The position numbers and the translations under genes are program-made. From Cylicocyclus nassatus (lineage: Eukaryota > Nematoda > Chromadorea > Rhabditida > Strongylidae), in NCBI GenBank assembly GCA_958299035.1, contig CATQJL010000223.1, positions 10,281,753 through 10,345,752 of the forward strand: a DNA stretch of 64,000 bases, read 5' to 3'. A model generated the notes under the pieces. It was not told the origin of the DNA and did no database searches. It saw nothing but the letters and a program-made list of their open reading frames with translations. Positions within the stretch are counted from its first letter, which is position 1, and each line of letters begins with the position of its first letter. Of the stretch, positions 10,861 to 23,742 are shown in pieces.

Positions 10861-13800
10861 ATGTTTAGGGACAAGCATGTAAACAACGGTACGTCCGCTG
10901 GTCCGGTGTCGGTCGACTCCGACGGCCTGATCGAGGTAAGAATTTTCTTTAGGTTTTTTAGGTCTAAGTGCTAAGTTTTTGTTTATTGATGGTTATAACG
11001 TACTATTTTCGTCCACTATCGCGACTTCGTAATCCTCGAAGCCGCTGTAATCGGATTCGGGACGAAATCGAAGTCAACAGAGAATGTTTTTGAAGGGTGT
11101 GACAGCGCTCTTACACCTGCACTTTTTGTGGAGTCGGTGAAACTGCATGTCAAGAGCAAATCTCAAAATTTCGTGGAAATTTTCCCGTTGGAACTATTTT
11201 TGCACTTTAGAGAGATTGATGCTTTTTTGGAAAAGATTTGGGGAACTAAAGCGCCATGCTATGCCTAAGCTGTTCACTTCTACTTCCAAAAGAGTAGCTG
11301 TCCCGTGAATTTAATGGGTCACTGAACTAAACAAATGTGCCCATATCATGATTGATTATCTTTATGGATTACTTATCTTCCTAGCATGCTTCTCTTTTAT
11401 TCTTTGACAGACGCATAAAACTCATTTGAGTTTCTCTGCCATTGTGCCTTGGCTTTTTGTATGAAAAAAAAAATCGAAATCGATCCAGCGTTTTTCGTTT
11501 GCGCAACGATGACAGCCATTTACAGCCCCATTTCGCAGCCATGAGCCATAACACAGCTACATCATAGCCGACAGATGTCTATAAATAGCTTGAAAACTAC
11601 TAGTAGCGATATGGGGTTGTAACAAACTTTCGAGAACTCTGTATCTAGAATTTTGCAAATTTGGACAACTTCATGGACCAGTAACTATGATCGGCCAGAT
11701 TTGTGGAGGCAGATTGACTTCCCTGATTTCAAGGATAAGCTCAACAAGAGATACGAAATACAATGCCAGAACGTAGAGGTTTAACAAGTTTGCCCTGAAA
11801 ATCAGGGAAGTCCGCAACCCGCCTCCACACGAATGTGGAAGCCGATGGTACTTTAAAACCATTAGATTCACCTTTTATATATAGTAATTTCGTTAGAATT
11901 TCGAAAATTCGTATTGGATAATTCGCAAACCTTTCTATTGGGTTTTTAATGTTGCTTCTAAGTCTAACGGCATTAGTCTTCTTCTGTTTAATGTTTTAAC
12001 GCATCAAAAATAGTAATTAATGAACTTGGTGGGACTATTCTAGCCGCACATATTGGATGTGCACAGCTCCAATTAAACCTGTTCACTCTATTCGCTCTAC
12101 ATATGCAGTAGCTGGTTTGGCATTATAGGCGCGAGTTCGCTTATACACTTAGTGCAGGGTAGAATGTTTTATATGGTTTGCTTTTCTGTGAATCTGATCC
12201 AGTTTGCCGGAAAGATTGAAGTGCCTGATGGTTTAAAGTGTGTATCAAAAAGCGTTCTGGAAAATGTGGTTTGAGTGAACTTCAAATGTACACTTGGAGT
12301 GGTGGCTTTAGGTTTAGTGAGCTGGAAGTTTTTCTGAGGGATGATTTGAGTTTGCAGTGGGTGGTAAAGAGATCGTTATTTATAGGGGGTGTTCCCGCGA
12401 ATTTTTTTGCCAATCTGAGCCATAAATTCAACTCATTGTTTTTTTATATTTGTTAATGATCAAATAATTCGGTTTTTTGATGATAATTAGCTTTGTTTAG
12501 AAAGAATTCGAGCTTTTTTTCAATCTTGGTATTTCATACCTGAAAAAAGCTAGCAGCTCGCAAAAGTTTTTTCCTTGGTAATGTATTTGACAGCCGGCTA
12601 CATCACCCATGAAAGGAAACAAATCAAAATCTGTGTTTCACATCATTTGAATTATCTCTCGGAATTTAAGGGGAGCAAGCCAGCTTCTTAGAAAGCGTGC
12701 ATAGCGTTCTAGAGTCTCCGTTCGGAGAATGATATAGAGTTCATCCTCATTTGCCCAGGCCTCTCATGTAATTGCACCACCTAAGAATCTTGTAAAAAGT
12801 GGCAGCTTTGGGAATTGGTGGATGCAGACACAATTTTCTACTAGCTGTATGCCATGTGCGAGTTTCAACTGATTCTATACATCCTGGAAAACGTTGCAGT
12901 CACAGGAGGAATCCAAGCCATTTCAGTAACTTTTGAAACAATGAAATGATGATACGGCTGGTACTTTTTATGGCTGGTGAAAATTCTTCAGAGTTGCATT
13001 TCCGTGCTGCCACAAAGGCGGCAGAATTGCGGGGATCGGCTATTTCAAAACAAACAAAACATCCTCAGCACTGAAACCTGGGCACAAAAAAAAATTTGCA
13101 TTATCTATGTGCTGACTATCCATCTGTTCTGATCGTTGTCGCGTACAGAATCTGCCAAAATATGTCAGGTCGATCACCTCTTCAGTTTTTATCGTGTTTT
13201 TTTTTACTGGCCATATAAGGCTGCTTGATCGGGCGGAAAGCAAGAAACTGTCATTTCTTTTTTGTAAAGATTTTGCGTGGTAATTCACTAGACAATTAGT
13301 CAAGTATAAAACGATCTCAAGTTTGCCATTTACTTGGAACCCACCGTTTTCATAATCCCTCGTTTTTTATTTACTTTAAACTGCTATTGAGCGAACAGTT
13401 TTCTTCATTTCCGTAAACAACGGTAATCGATTAGTAAATAGGTCTGGAAAACACGTACGTTCAGCCAGTGTATTGCTGGCTCTATTCAGTACAGAATGTT
13501 GATTGATCGGCGGGCAAACAGTCCGCGTATCCCATTCAGAGTGTTTTGTACTTTTTTTTCGTCCAATGCATCATCACAATGGATGTCAATGAACACAATT
13601 TTAGGGCAACTATGACCAAGTGGTGCCGTCGTTCGATGAGATGAATCTTAAGGAAAATCTCCTACGTGGAGTATATGCATTTGGTTTTGAAAAGCCATCC
13701 GCAATTCAGCAGCGTGCTATCGTACCGTGCTGTTCATGTGAGTTTTGCATTTGTAATCTAGTTCGTTGCTGTTTCGCTAATGTGCGCCAACATGGCGTGA

Positions 13801-16800
13801 TCACCTTTTTTTCTTGCCGGCATTTGACAGAATTACTGCCCAATTATCGAAGTTTCCTCGTATGTGGCGCACACATGTAGCCCACACATAGACCTTAGAA
13901 AATTGCTTGTGGGAGTTGTTTGAAGTAGGTCTACCAGGACGGGAAGTCATTTGGATTAGTTGCAGAAGCTGTAGAGAAGGAGAAGGTGAATAAAAACTTC
14001 ATCGATCTTAGCGGCTGTTAGACATGTAGGCTTCAGGAAGGCGGAAAAGCATGTAGCTGCTTTTTTTAGGGAGAGAAGTAAATCACTTTGATAATCCGGA
14101 AATCATGGGTAAAAATCTTGGTCCAATTTTGCTTGTGCAAAGTGGACTTTTTGGATATATGAATTGTTAGACAAACAGGATCTAAACCGCTCAATTTTGC
14201 TTTCATTCGATTGCCACAGGCACACGAAAGGAGGGAGGGGGGGGGGGTGAGAGAAAGGAACCAATTGCCATCGGTTAATGCTCACGCTACGCTTGTCTAT
14301 AATTATGTACCTGTACATCTTTCGCTGCAACCCCATTTGGCATGACTGGAATCCTAGCGAATCTCTATATTTTTTATTGTAAATTGGCTCTCAATCATCA
14401 GATAATGCTTAATTACCGAAAATTAGAAAATGAAGCAATAAGGTAAGCTTAATAGGCAAGCCTCAAAATGGATTCCATCATTCCAAGTGTCGATCGTGGA
14501 AACCCAAATGTCACTTTGTTTTGCGTTGTGACTGGCTTAGGAAGCAGATCGGTCATCTCAGCATTGTTGCTTTATGGATAAACTAATGTAACTTATGAAG
14601 TTTTTCATAAAGTCGGATGTGCTAGTGACTGAAAAAAATCTATTACTACGCATATCTTGATGCAGGTGCGTGTTACTAGCAGGTAATCTATCCCGAGTCA
14701 GCACTTCAGCTGGCTCTGCTAATCGTTTATGACATTATCTGAGGTTATAATGGCGGACGAAATTCCACCGGGTTTTCTCCAACACAACGAGAATTGATCA
14801 GCTGATTATTGATACGACTGTAGTCAACTAAGTGAAAGCGTTTGGAAATGAGCATGGAAAATGCTAAATCTTCCCTTATCCTCCCATTTTCCCTCTTGCT
14901 GGCGGCTTTTGCTCCAAAGTTATTTTCCTGTTCGAAAGACATAATTGCCAAAAAAAAAATGCAGGCGAAGCGAAGTTCACACTACGACGTCGAGTGGATC
15001 TTTGCGCGCTTATACACATGCATTACGGGGAAATGAAACCTGGCATTTGTCTGGAAACTTTTCCATCTTTCAAGACTTATTGAAGCCACGTTAATTTTGC
15101 GATTTTAACAAAGAGATGGCAACTAATCGAAAATTTATTGTTGCACAAGACATAGATATGCACAGCTTCAATGGATTCATGGAAAATGTTTGAAGTTTTT
15201 ACATTTGAGGACTTGCAATCCACAAGCTAATCAACGCGTCGGTCCTAGTCATATTGACTTATTGAAATGGACTAACCCTCCCTCCATCTCCTTCTGCTTT
15301 TCTTGTTGTAGCTTTTGTACCCTAAACTAATCTTACCATGTTGTGAGAAAGTTCTTGGTTTTTCCTTGCTTCAACCCCCCCCCCCACTCATTCCCTTAGA
15401 AGTGGTGATTGGCTGACGCGAACTTCAGGCTTCCTGATAAGATTTTGACATTCATAATACCTCATTCAAAATGACTGTTTTTAGCGCGTGATGTGATTGC
15501 TCAAGCTCAGTCTGGTACCGGAAAAACGGCTACTTTCTCGATTTCAATCCTGCAACGGATCGACGAAACAAAGCCGTATGTGCAGGCACTAGTCATGGCT
15601 CCTACTAGGGAGTTGGCGCAGCAAGTGAGCAGTTTGTTTTTGCAGTCAGAATTCTATTTATTCTATTCAATTTATTGAAGAGTCGTTGAGTTCAAGAAGT
15701 CAAAAGTCTTTTATTTTAGATCCAAAAAGTGATGATCGCACTTGGTGACTATATGAAAGTCAAAGTGCATGCATGCATTGGTGGAACTAGTATTCGCGAC
15801 GATCAACGAAAATTGGAAGCTGGTGTACATGTTGTGGTCGGAACACCTGGTCGTGTTAATGATATGATTAGCCGAGATATTTTGGGTGGGTCTGAGTATC
15901 TTGTTACATTTTTTCCTTAATTGCAGAATAATAACTCGAGTCAGTGGACAGACAGGGGAAGACTCTGATCGGGTATCACTACTCAGACAGTTGGAGCGGG
16001 CAGCGCGCGCGCAGTCACACGGTGGCGCAACACCCAGTGCGCGGGTGGCGGGACATTGGATGCCGCGCCGCTGGTGCTGGCCCGCGTATGGCTGCTTTTT
16101 TTCAGTTTTTCATTGCGCTGTATACCACAGGTCTTGATAATGAATTCCACTCTTCATACGCCAAAAAATATGAATTCATATTTGAATCCAAAAATTCAGA
16201 TCTAGCATCCATTTGCAGTGCTACCGAAGGCTAACGCTTGAAAGTAAAAAACAACTTCCACTTCTGTATTCATACACTACGATGTAATTTCTAACATCTT
16301 GAATGATGAGGCAGCCTGACCACTGCGTCGTACACTGCGCGGGTATCCCTTGTGCTTACAGCATGTGATAATTGCAGGCGCGCGGGCCGCACGGGTAGAG
16401 TATAAAGGCGCGCGCGCGGCGTGCTACAAAATTAGGCGCGCGGGTGGCGAGATCGAACATAAACGTAGCGCGCGGGTCGCGGTGTTGGCCATTAATACGC
16501 GCGCCGCACGCACCAAATGTCTAGGATGGTACGTGTTTGGCGTAGTGCCGGACACGCCCACAAATAAGGCACGCGCTTTGCCGCATTGACCATAAACGCG
16601 CGTGCGCCGCACGCTCCAGCTATCTGAGTAGGGTGTTGGTGAAGGCTGTCACCAAATTCATTCTTTGCATTTTTTGCTTTGTATAATTCTGTGCTCGCTA
16701 TATAATCATTTAAATACTGATATTTAGACCTGAGTACTGAATTGTTGTTTTTGTCTTTGCTAGATCTTAATCCGAACGCTTTCAGTTACTTCATATATCA

Positions 16801-18280
16801 AGATGTTTGTACTGGATGAAGCTGACGAAATGCTTTCTCGTGGTTTCAAGGATCAGATTTACGAAGTCTTTAAGACGATGCCGCAGGATGTTCAAGTAAG
16901 CCTAAACTTTACTTCCCATGTTTTACGTCTATTAATCACATAGAACGCTTCAACACTCAATAAAACTTGTGTTAAGGTCGTTCTTCTCTCTGCAACCATG
17001 CCGGCAGATGTGCTTGATGTAACAGAATGCTTCATGAGAAATCCCATCAGAATTCTTGTGAAAAAGGAAGAGTTGACCCTTGAAGGAATTCGTCAGTTTT
17101 ATGTGAATGTCCAAAAAGATGTGAGTTGTTTGCTGCGTATGTTGAAGCATAGAAAATGTGCTTAATTTTTCTTTTTCAAAAATTCATTGGCGCTCCATTC
17201 GTCTCCTTTTGCGTGCAAGTGAAATAGGCAATTTTCATTTTTCTGTCAATGTGCATGCAGGATCGCAATTCCCTCTGTAGGTTAGCGTGCGGTTTGATTG
17301 GGTGGGGACCTAGCAGCTCTAAGGCGGGTGGCAGCGAAAATGACACTCTGAGGGAAACGTCGTCCAGATTTGTCAAGATTAGGTGTCAGATTCTTTTTAA
17401 TCTTTTTATGGGTTCAGAAATCGGCTGTTTCTTTGAATGTTTCATCAACTTGCGGTGTGCCGTTTAGTCTCATGAGTTTTGCAGCTTTTAAGCTCTAGAT
17501 AATCCAAAATCAGATCCTTGAAAGGATGCTTGTTTTAACGTCAGTGTTGCAGGAGTACAAATTCGAGACGCTTTGCGATCTCTATAATGTGATCAACGTC
17601 ACACAGTCTGTGATTTTCTGCAATACAAGAAGAAAGGTACGGTTTGTGTTCGAAGGGAGTTTTTGCTTTGTCAAACTACTCTTTTTAAGGTTGAGCAGCT
17701 CAACGAACAGATGACGGCACAGAAATTCACTGTTTCATGTTTGCATGGAGACATGGAACAGATGGAACGTGACGTCATTATGCGGGAATTCCGTTCGGGT
17801 TCCTCACGTGTGCTAATCACTACGGATCTCCTTGCTCGCGGTATCGACGTTCAGCAGGTAAGAATAGGATGATATTCTTTTTTCCATAAATGGCAGCGGG
17901 GGAGGAATACCGTCGCGAGGCGCTGCCTTCGCGACCACCAGTCAGGCACAGGCTATGGGATGCCGCGTGGAACAGTTGTCCGCGGAGGCGGTGCTTATCG
18001 GCGGTATTCGTTTTCCAACCCTCTTGGCCACTTGTAATGATTAGTTTTTGTACGAGAGAGACAGACACTGCTTATTTAGGTGTCTCTTGTGATTAACTAC
18101 GACCTGCCGTCGAACCGCGAAAATTACATTCACCGTATCGGTCGATCGGGTCGTTTCGGAAGAAAGGGAGTGGCGATCAACTTCATCACAGACAATGACG
18201 CTAGACAATTAAAAGACATCGAGCAGTTCTACAACACAGTCATTGAAGAGATGCCAATGTCAATCGTGGATTTGCTCTAG
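10861..18280 (+). CDS. inf-1: eukaryotic initiation factor 4A (DEAD-box RNA helicase)
   Basis: eIF4A is the ATP-dependent RNA helicase of the cytoplasmic eIF4F complex; it unwinds 5' UTR structure for ribosome scanning. Nine exons: 10861-10935, 13605-13737, 15485-15624, 15720-15885, 16786-16895, 16977-17120, 17553-17636, 17690-17857, 18080-18280. They total 1221 nt (406 residues plus stop), the usual family length, with GT-AG introns and all phases consistent. Visible motifs are the Q motif GFEKPS..Q (52-60), [10 protein letters not shown] (75-84), PTRELA (109-114), GG (137-138), TPGR (158-161), DEAD (182-185), SAT (213-215), ARGID (333-337) and HRIGRSGR (358-365). The start gives MFRDKHVNN, a short divergent N-terminus. 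DGLIE at the end of exon 1 fits the family junction. Introns 1, 2 and 4 are long and carry repeats. The symbol is the C. elegans orthologue's. Only the first exon is somewhat uncertain. Confidence 0.96.
15956..16650. mobile_element. GC-rich MITE-like insert in eIF4A intron 4
   Basis: Arms at about 15971-16012 and 16596-16637 are inverted copies (shared words actcaga, ttggagcg). The interior is rich in GCGCGC words, unlike the surrounding introns. It lies wholly inside intron 4 (15886-16785) and leaves both splice sites intact. Target duplications were not resolved. Confidence 0.5.
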
Positions 18281-18418
18281 AGGTGAAGGTCACAAAAACC
18301 CTGCTTCCAGCTTCTTTCCCAGTGATTTATTATTCTTTGTCATTCTATCCTCATGGTGTTCATTTAAATGGTGATCATAGACATATTTTATCGGCTTTGA
18401 GTTTATCATAATCGAGTT

Positions 18419-18424
18419 AATAAA
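18419..18424 (+). terminator. poly(A) signal of the eIF4A gene
   Basis: Canonical AATAAA 139 bases after the stop codon, followed by a T-rich region. It fits a short nematode 3' UTR. Confidence 0.8.
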
Positions 18425-18429
18425 ATCTT

Positions 18430-18740
18430 TCATAGTTCTGCTGAGTTTTTTTTAGGTAGTGTAGCAAATAAGGGCTTTGCCGTAGCCCATAATAACAGCA
18501 TTGACTTTTTTTGGATGTCTGCAGTTTCACTTGAGTCAAAAACATTTCAATGCTGCTATATTAGTTTGTAATTTGGATAAGCTGTCGGTGATGCCAGATC
18601 CAAGGCTAGCGCTCCTATCAAGACCCGGTGGGTGCGCTCAGCGCTGCTTCATAAAAATGAATGGAAGTGGGGAGGTATAGAAGCATTGATAATTTACATA
18701 CTTCACGACTGGAAGACAAACACACAGGGAGATAGCGTTC
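18430..18740. other. intergenic spacer
   Basis: Nothing recognisable between the eIF4A poly(A) site and the minus-strand coding remnant. Confidence 0.4.
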
Positions 18741-18749
18741 AATTCGGCC

Positions 18750-19640
18750 TTTTCTTTTCCCGCACTAAAGATTTTCATATCGATAAACCTTGCCATCCAA
18801 CATCTTTCCCTCCGGAGAGCCGATATTGTCGGCGGATGCTGCCATATCGCACAGGTGGACAACGACCGTCGAATCTTTCTGCTTCTTCGCTTTTTTTTCT
18901 ATTTTTGAGGTAGTCAACGTGAGCAGCCGAATTAGTTGCATACACTTCCAGTAATGAGTCAATCACCAATCACACTTTTGATTTCGTTTTCCATACAAAA
19001 TCTTGTTGAAAGATAGTGGCGGCTACGCGGATACAATCCGCCTCTCTCAGAGCCTTTTTCATAAGTGCACACCCAGATGCTAGGAATGCAACAATGAGTC
19101 CCTTCTTTTGGAACCCTTGCCCACTCTCTGTAGATACCTCGACATTGAGCCTTTTGTTCTTCATCACACATTTTTCTGAGATCAAACCTTTGTGTAGGTT
19201 CTACTTCTTACCCTTTTTCTATGTGAAGCTTTTTCATTTGTGCTACTGTGTGCCTTCTGGCCAAACTGCACCTTCTTTGCCTTCTCCCGTACGACTATAG
19301 ATTCGCTTTATCCTTCTTCCACTAACGAAACTTTCCTCTTTTTCTTACAAAACTTGCCGATGTGTTCGTCGTTTTGAGAGGTCAATGTTGAGACGCTGAA
19401 GGCCTTTTTTGTAGTCTTCATAATTAAGAACTTTGCTTTCGCCTTGTACAAAGTAACTAACAACCCCTCCTTTTCTCTTGCTTTCTTATGTGCTTCTTGC
19501 TGAAGCTTCACGCTGATAATCAGCTCTCATTGCGTTAGTATCAGTAGCTCTTCTTTGTTCTTGGACTCATGAAATGCTACTTTGCGTCTGCGCCCTTTTT
19601 TCAGCTCCTTTATTTCTAACTATTCCAAAAGACTCCATGA
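18750..19640 (-). pseudogene. unrecognised degenerate coding remnant
   Basis: On the minus strand several protein-like blocks follow each other but change frame or hit stops. Near 19615-19520 there is a basic block with LKKGRRRKVAFHESKNKEE. At 19511-19308 there is a Lys-rich block with QQEAHKKAREKEG, ending KKKRKVSLVEEG, which looks like a nuclear localisation signal. At 19185-18970 comes QKKGLIVAFLASGCALMKK and READCIRVAATIFQQDF. Near 18920-18776 comes AKKQKDSTVVVHLCDMAAS then GSPEGKMLDGKVYRYENL. It may be a decayed copy of a basic nuclear or nucleolar protein, or a real gene with introns I cannot resolve. It is convergent with eIF4A. I do not recognise the family. Confidence 0.35.
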
Positions 19641-20434
19641 GCTTGTTTGACGCATCAAATACGCTTTCTCTAAGTCTGGTGAGTATAATACTGTTGACGC
19701 AGTGTCTGTCAGCGCTGGTACTTTAGAGTACCTGATACCTAAAATTTTGGGTACTACCGTTCTCTTACCAAGTATACCGTTTGTACCGGAGTTCTGTGAG
19801 TTTATGTTTGTACCATGCTGGTAAGGTGAATTCATGTCTGTGGGACTCTGCTGTAGGTAGATAAACGGATTTCGAGTAAATAGCATTAAAGTAGAATTAT
19901 CAAGTTGATGCAAAAGTAATGGCCGTTCTGCAATTTTTCAATTTAACGTGCTATAATTTTCTGAAAAATCCACATTTCTAAGGCGATAAAGACGGGTGGA
20001 GGATATTAGGTCGCCATTAGGCTCCACCCACGCGGACAGATAGCATGGGACAGTAATAGTGAAAGCGCGCGTTTCGTTGCAAATGCCCCCCTGGGACCGC
20101 CCCTTTCGGCGACCTAATGTCCTCTACCCGATAAAGAGCATCAGAAGCAGCAAACCTTTTGCAATACATCGCACATTCGTCTGTACTCAATTACAATATC
20201 GAACAGAAAAATATGGATTGAAAAACAGAAATTTTTATCTCAATCCTTGTTTTTGACAAACCCTCACTCCCTTCAAAGTTTGTTAACATAACTGATAAGT
20301 TGCCTATCTTGTAGCTGCAAGCCAGTAGGAGAGAAGAAGATGAAGAGACTTGGCAAAAAAGCTTCGAGAAATAGAAAAATCATAAACTAAAACTGTCAGG
20401 TTTCATGAAATAATGTTTAAGCCGTGCAGGTTTG
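19641..20434. other. intergenic, one weak inverted pair
   Basis: No gene is recognised. The words gaggatattaggtcgcc near 20000 and ggcgacctaatgtcctc near 20109 are inverted relative to each other, marking a small unclassified foldback of about 140 bp. Confidence 0.4.
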
Positions 20435-20435
20435 T

Positions 20436-21178
20436 CAAAGGCAGCGGCTCGGCAGATTTTGCATTTCCACCTTTTTGCATGTTTTGGGCCTTCTCGACCC
20501 GTAGATCCCGAATCTGAGCTTTAAAAGGGGTGAAAAGGCCTTTTCTGGGCGTTTTTTTCAATTTCCAAAAGGCAGCTCGGACGAGAATTTTCAAAAGGAA
20601 AGTCGGGAGGTCCTCGTACGAAGACCCTGCTGCCTGTAATTTTGGCTTTGTATAGCATGTATAATGCGGGAAAGCGGTCGGGAGGTCCCGCGCCGTCTAG
20701 CGGAGAATACTCGTCCGAACAAGGTGTTACGGGGGTAGAGGAACGAACGCCTCAATTAGGCATCGCCTTCGCGGGGGTGGGGGAACGAAAGCCGCCAGGT
20801 CCAGCCGCCTCCGCGGACTGCTGGTCCTGGAACGACATGCAACAACGCTGCGAAAGGACCAACTGGCCGCGAAAGGCGGCTGGACCTGGCGGCTTTCGTT
20901 CCCCCACCCCCTTCGCGGGCTGCTGGTCCTTTCGTCCTACTGTTGTGCATCGTGTTGGGACCAGTGGTCCGCGGAGGCGGTGCCTAATTGAGGCGTTCGT
21001 TCCTTCACTCGGTGTTAGGGGAGCGAAAGGAGGAAGGGGAGCGGCGCTTGGGCCGCCCCCCTGGCTTGCAGAGTTCACATTTTCGGCGCGGAGTTGCTGT
21101 TTTGGTTCACTTGCATGGCCTCCTATCCATCTGTGTCAAAATCTGAGGTAGGTCAATCTGCCGAGCCGCTGCCTTTAA
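20436..21178. mobile_element. TTAA-type MITE (family T), copy 3
   Basis: The ends are caaaggcagcggctcggcag and the inverted ctgccgagccgctgccttta. Its interior holds a GC-rich palindrome around 20752-20990 with repeated words gaacgaaagccgcc and ccgcggac. The words cgcctccgcggac and gcaacaa recur in the copy at 46031-46586, so this is a sub-family. The open frame at 20642-21151 is MITE sequence. Confidence 0.75.
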
Positions 21179-21189
21179 GTAGTTTACTC

Positions 21190-21440
21190 AGCCTATCGTT
21201 TCGGCAATAATGCCTTCCTCAGAGACCTGAAAGAAAGTCTCGCATTGTTTTGCACAATGTAGATCAAACCTCTTTTCTCAACTAGCTTAGATGCCTCGGA
21301 AGCAAGCATATTTGCTTCCGAGGCATCGAGCTGAGCTAGTGGAGAAGAGAGGTTTGATCGTACATGGTGCAAATCAGTGTGAGACTTTCTTTCAGGTCTC
21401 TGAGAAAGGCATTATTCCGAAACATTGAAGTGAAAAAACA
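21190..21440. repeat. inverted-repeat element with hammerhead-like core
   Basis: Two arms of about 120 bp meet near 21310 (gatgcctcggaagcaa against ttgcttccgaggcatc). On the minus strand of the left arm, CTGAGGA (complement of 21216-21222) is followed by a GGCA/TGCC stem and GAAAC (complement of 21198-21202), the order of a hammerhead ribozyme core. The right-arm copy on the plus strand is damaged (CTGAGAA). Confidence 0.6.
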
Positions 21441-21525
21441 ACTCAACAAACCTGCGTGGTTTAAATATTTTTTCATAAATTCAAGACAACGCCCAGGTGT
21501 TATGGTCAGAGAACATATAGGATAC

Positions 21526-21592
21526 TAGCTGGCTTACTCGGCTCCGCCCGACCCTGTCAAAACACTATGATAAAGGTCCTATCCCTATCCAT
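21526..21592 (+). mobile_element. family R repeat, 5' part (interrupted copy)
   Basis: It has the head tactagctggcttactcggc and aaaacactatgataaa as in the full copy at 33438-33928. The rest of this copy lies at 28056-28456. Between them are the palindrome at 21593-21806 and a whole LINE. Confidence 0.8.
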
Positions 21593-21806
21593 GTACAGGG
21601 GCTTTCAATCTGAGTGTCACCGTCGACGTCGTTCAGATCCTCGCGAGCCGCCTCGCATGGGTCTTTCACGTGGTACAGCACCGCATCACCTATCGTTTCG
21701 CGGTATCGGTTGCGGTAGTGTACCACGTGAGAGACTTAGCGAGGAGGCTCGCGAGGACTTGAACCACGTCGACTGTGACACTCAGATTGAAAGCCCCTGT
21801 ATATAC
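21593..21806. mobile_element. 210-bp palindromic MITE
   Basis: Nearly perfect arms of about 90 bp start caggggctttcaatctgag and end with the inverse. It sits inside the interrupted family R copy. The CAGGGG ends suggest a hAT-type MITE, but I could not fix an 8-bp target duplication. Confidence 0.7.
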
Positions 21807-22352
21807 AACCTTCCCCTGTGTCCACTTATTATTATTATTATTATTTATTACATAGGCGCACCTATGCGAATAACACAACAAACGAAACAAACAACAAATC
21901 GATCAACAATAACAAACCAAACGCAGTAATTAATAATAACAAACATTCAAACATGATAAGGGAGATTAAGAAGAAAAGAATGCTACGAAGGGGAGGATAG
22001 ACAGCTCTTGAGGGTATTTCGAAATTGTGCCAACTTGACAGGAAAGTTGTTTTCCTAATAAGCTTATCAATATCCCGAGTAACTCTGCTCACATTTCTCC
22101 TAGGCCGCTGTAAAACAATCTTACTCGAACCTCCTCTGGTTATGGAATTTCTCCTCTCAAAAAAGTCTGAAGCATTGAGCTTGCAGCTTCCAAACAGAAT
22201 CTTATGAACCATAACCAGATCAAATACGCGCCTTCTAGCGGCAAGAGTCTCAAGACCCTACTTATTATTTGTTAAGGTGTAATTGGGAAAACGACCATAT
22301 ATGAACTCATTTCTCCTTACCAGTAGTTTCCTGGTAAAGCTGTCTTGGACTT

Positions 22353-23742
22353 CTAAAACGTGAATACTCTCTTACTCTTACAAGGGTTAAAAACAACAGT
22401 CCGGTACTCAAGTAATGGTCTGATATAGACTTTATAAGCTCGCAATAGAAAATCAATATTATTTGTTATGAAGGCTCTAAACAAACTGTAAACAGCAAAA
22501 ACTCCTTTTGCAGCAATTGACTGGCAGTGTTTATCAAAGTTAAGTTGGCTATTGAACAAGAAACCTAAGTCAGTCAGTTCGCTTACATACTCAAGTACAT
22601 CATGTCTTATCATGTAGGAATAGTCAACCGAATTGGGCTCTATAGACAATACCTTCGTTTTCTCACGTGAGATGGGCAAGCGCCAGTCCTCCGACCATCT
22701 AACCACAAGATCTAGAGCTCCCTGTAACTTATCTTTATCACCGTGGTCAGAATTGGTGCTGTAGATCTGGAAGTCATCAGCGAAGGCACAGCAAGAAACA
22801 CCAGCATTCAGTACAAGATCAGGAAGCTCATAAGTATATATATTGAACAATATCGGAGAAAGGACCCCATCTTGGGGCACGCCACTCAACATGGGTCTAG
22901 GAGTAGAGAAAGCCTCATTAACCCGGACCATAAATGAACATTCATGCAAAAAGGCCTGTATTCAAGATACGACACTGGGATGAATTCCAACCATTTTCAA
23001 CTTAACTGTCAGCTTAACGTGCGAGACTTCATCAATGCTTTAGTGAAATCGAGATAAATATTATAACATCAATGCCTTTCCCTGCATCTAGGGCTCGAGT
23101 CCAGTCATTTAGCGAATGTAACATAGCTGTGACTGTTGACTTTCCCTCTTGAAAACCATGTTGAGCGCTTGAAATGATTCCATGAGAACTTAGATGCCTC
23201 ACAATTCGCTTCTTCAATATTTTTCCGAACAATCTAGCAAATATGGATGTGATACTAATATTCCGGTAATTGCGAGCAGAAGTAAGAGGTTTCTTTTTAG
23301 GTATGGGAGTTACATAGGATAGCCTCCATCTGTCAGGAACTTCAGACTTCATCAAACCTAAGTTAAATATGAACTGCAAGGGCTTGGCTATTACATGGGC
23401 AACTTCTCTAATAAACTGAAGAGATATATGATCAGGCGTCAGGGAGTTTGACGCTGGCCACCTATGCAGGAGCTCGAAAATTTCTTCGTCATCAAAAAAT
23501 ACGGATTTCATGTTCGCAAACCGGACTGCAACATCATCTGGGGCGGTTGCTTCATCCCTTTCAAAAACATTTTCGAAAATGTCGGCAAAACATTCTGATT
23601 TTTCAGAGTCTGCACTTAGAGCAGCTCCATCATCTGCCAAAATGAGCCCCAGCTTTCTTCTTTCTTTGAGTCTTGTGTTGAGGAGGTAATAAAAAGCTGA
23701 TTTCTTTCCACTGTTGATGACTTTTTTTTTCAAGGTAGGCAT
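22353..23742 (-). pseudogene. LINE reverse transcriptase, two frames
   Basis: 23742-23032 carries the fingers and palm start (PDHISLQFIREVAH, VPDRWRLSYVTPIPKK, NYRNISITS, SSAQHGFQEGKSTVTAML). 22949-22353 carries the rest, with MLSGVPQDGVLSPILFNIY and the catalytic FADDFQIYS box. The two halves are in different frames, about 80 bases apart, where the D-x-SKAFD block should be; that block is damaged. Downstream there is another frameshift near 22350 and a stop in the C-terminal region (about 22257). The protein would replicate the LINE by target-primed reverse transcription. This copy cannot. Confidence 0.85.

Noticed and set aside
16762..16785. Alternative exon 5 acceptor at tttgctag (16763)
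   Set aside because: Using it breaks the reading frame; the acceptor at 16785 gives the exact family length and phase.
20642..21151. 169-codon open frame, with opposite-strand frames
   Set aside because: GC-rich palindromic interior of a MITE; open frames on both strands are expected from the composition.
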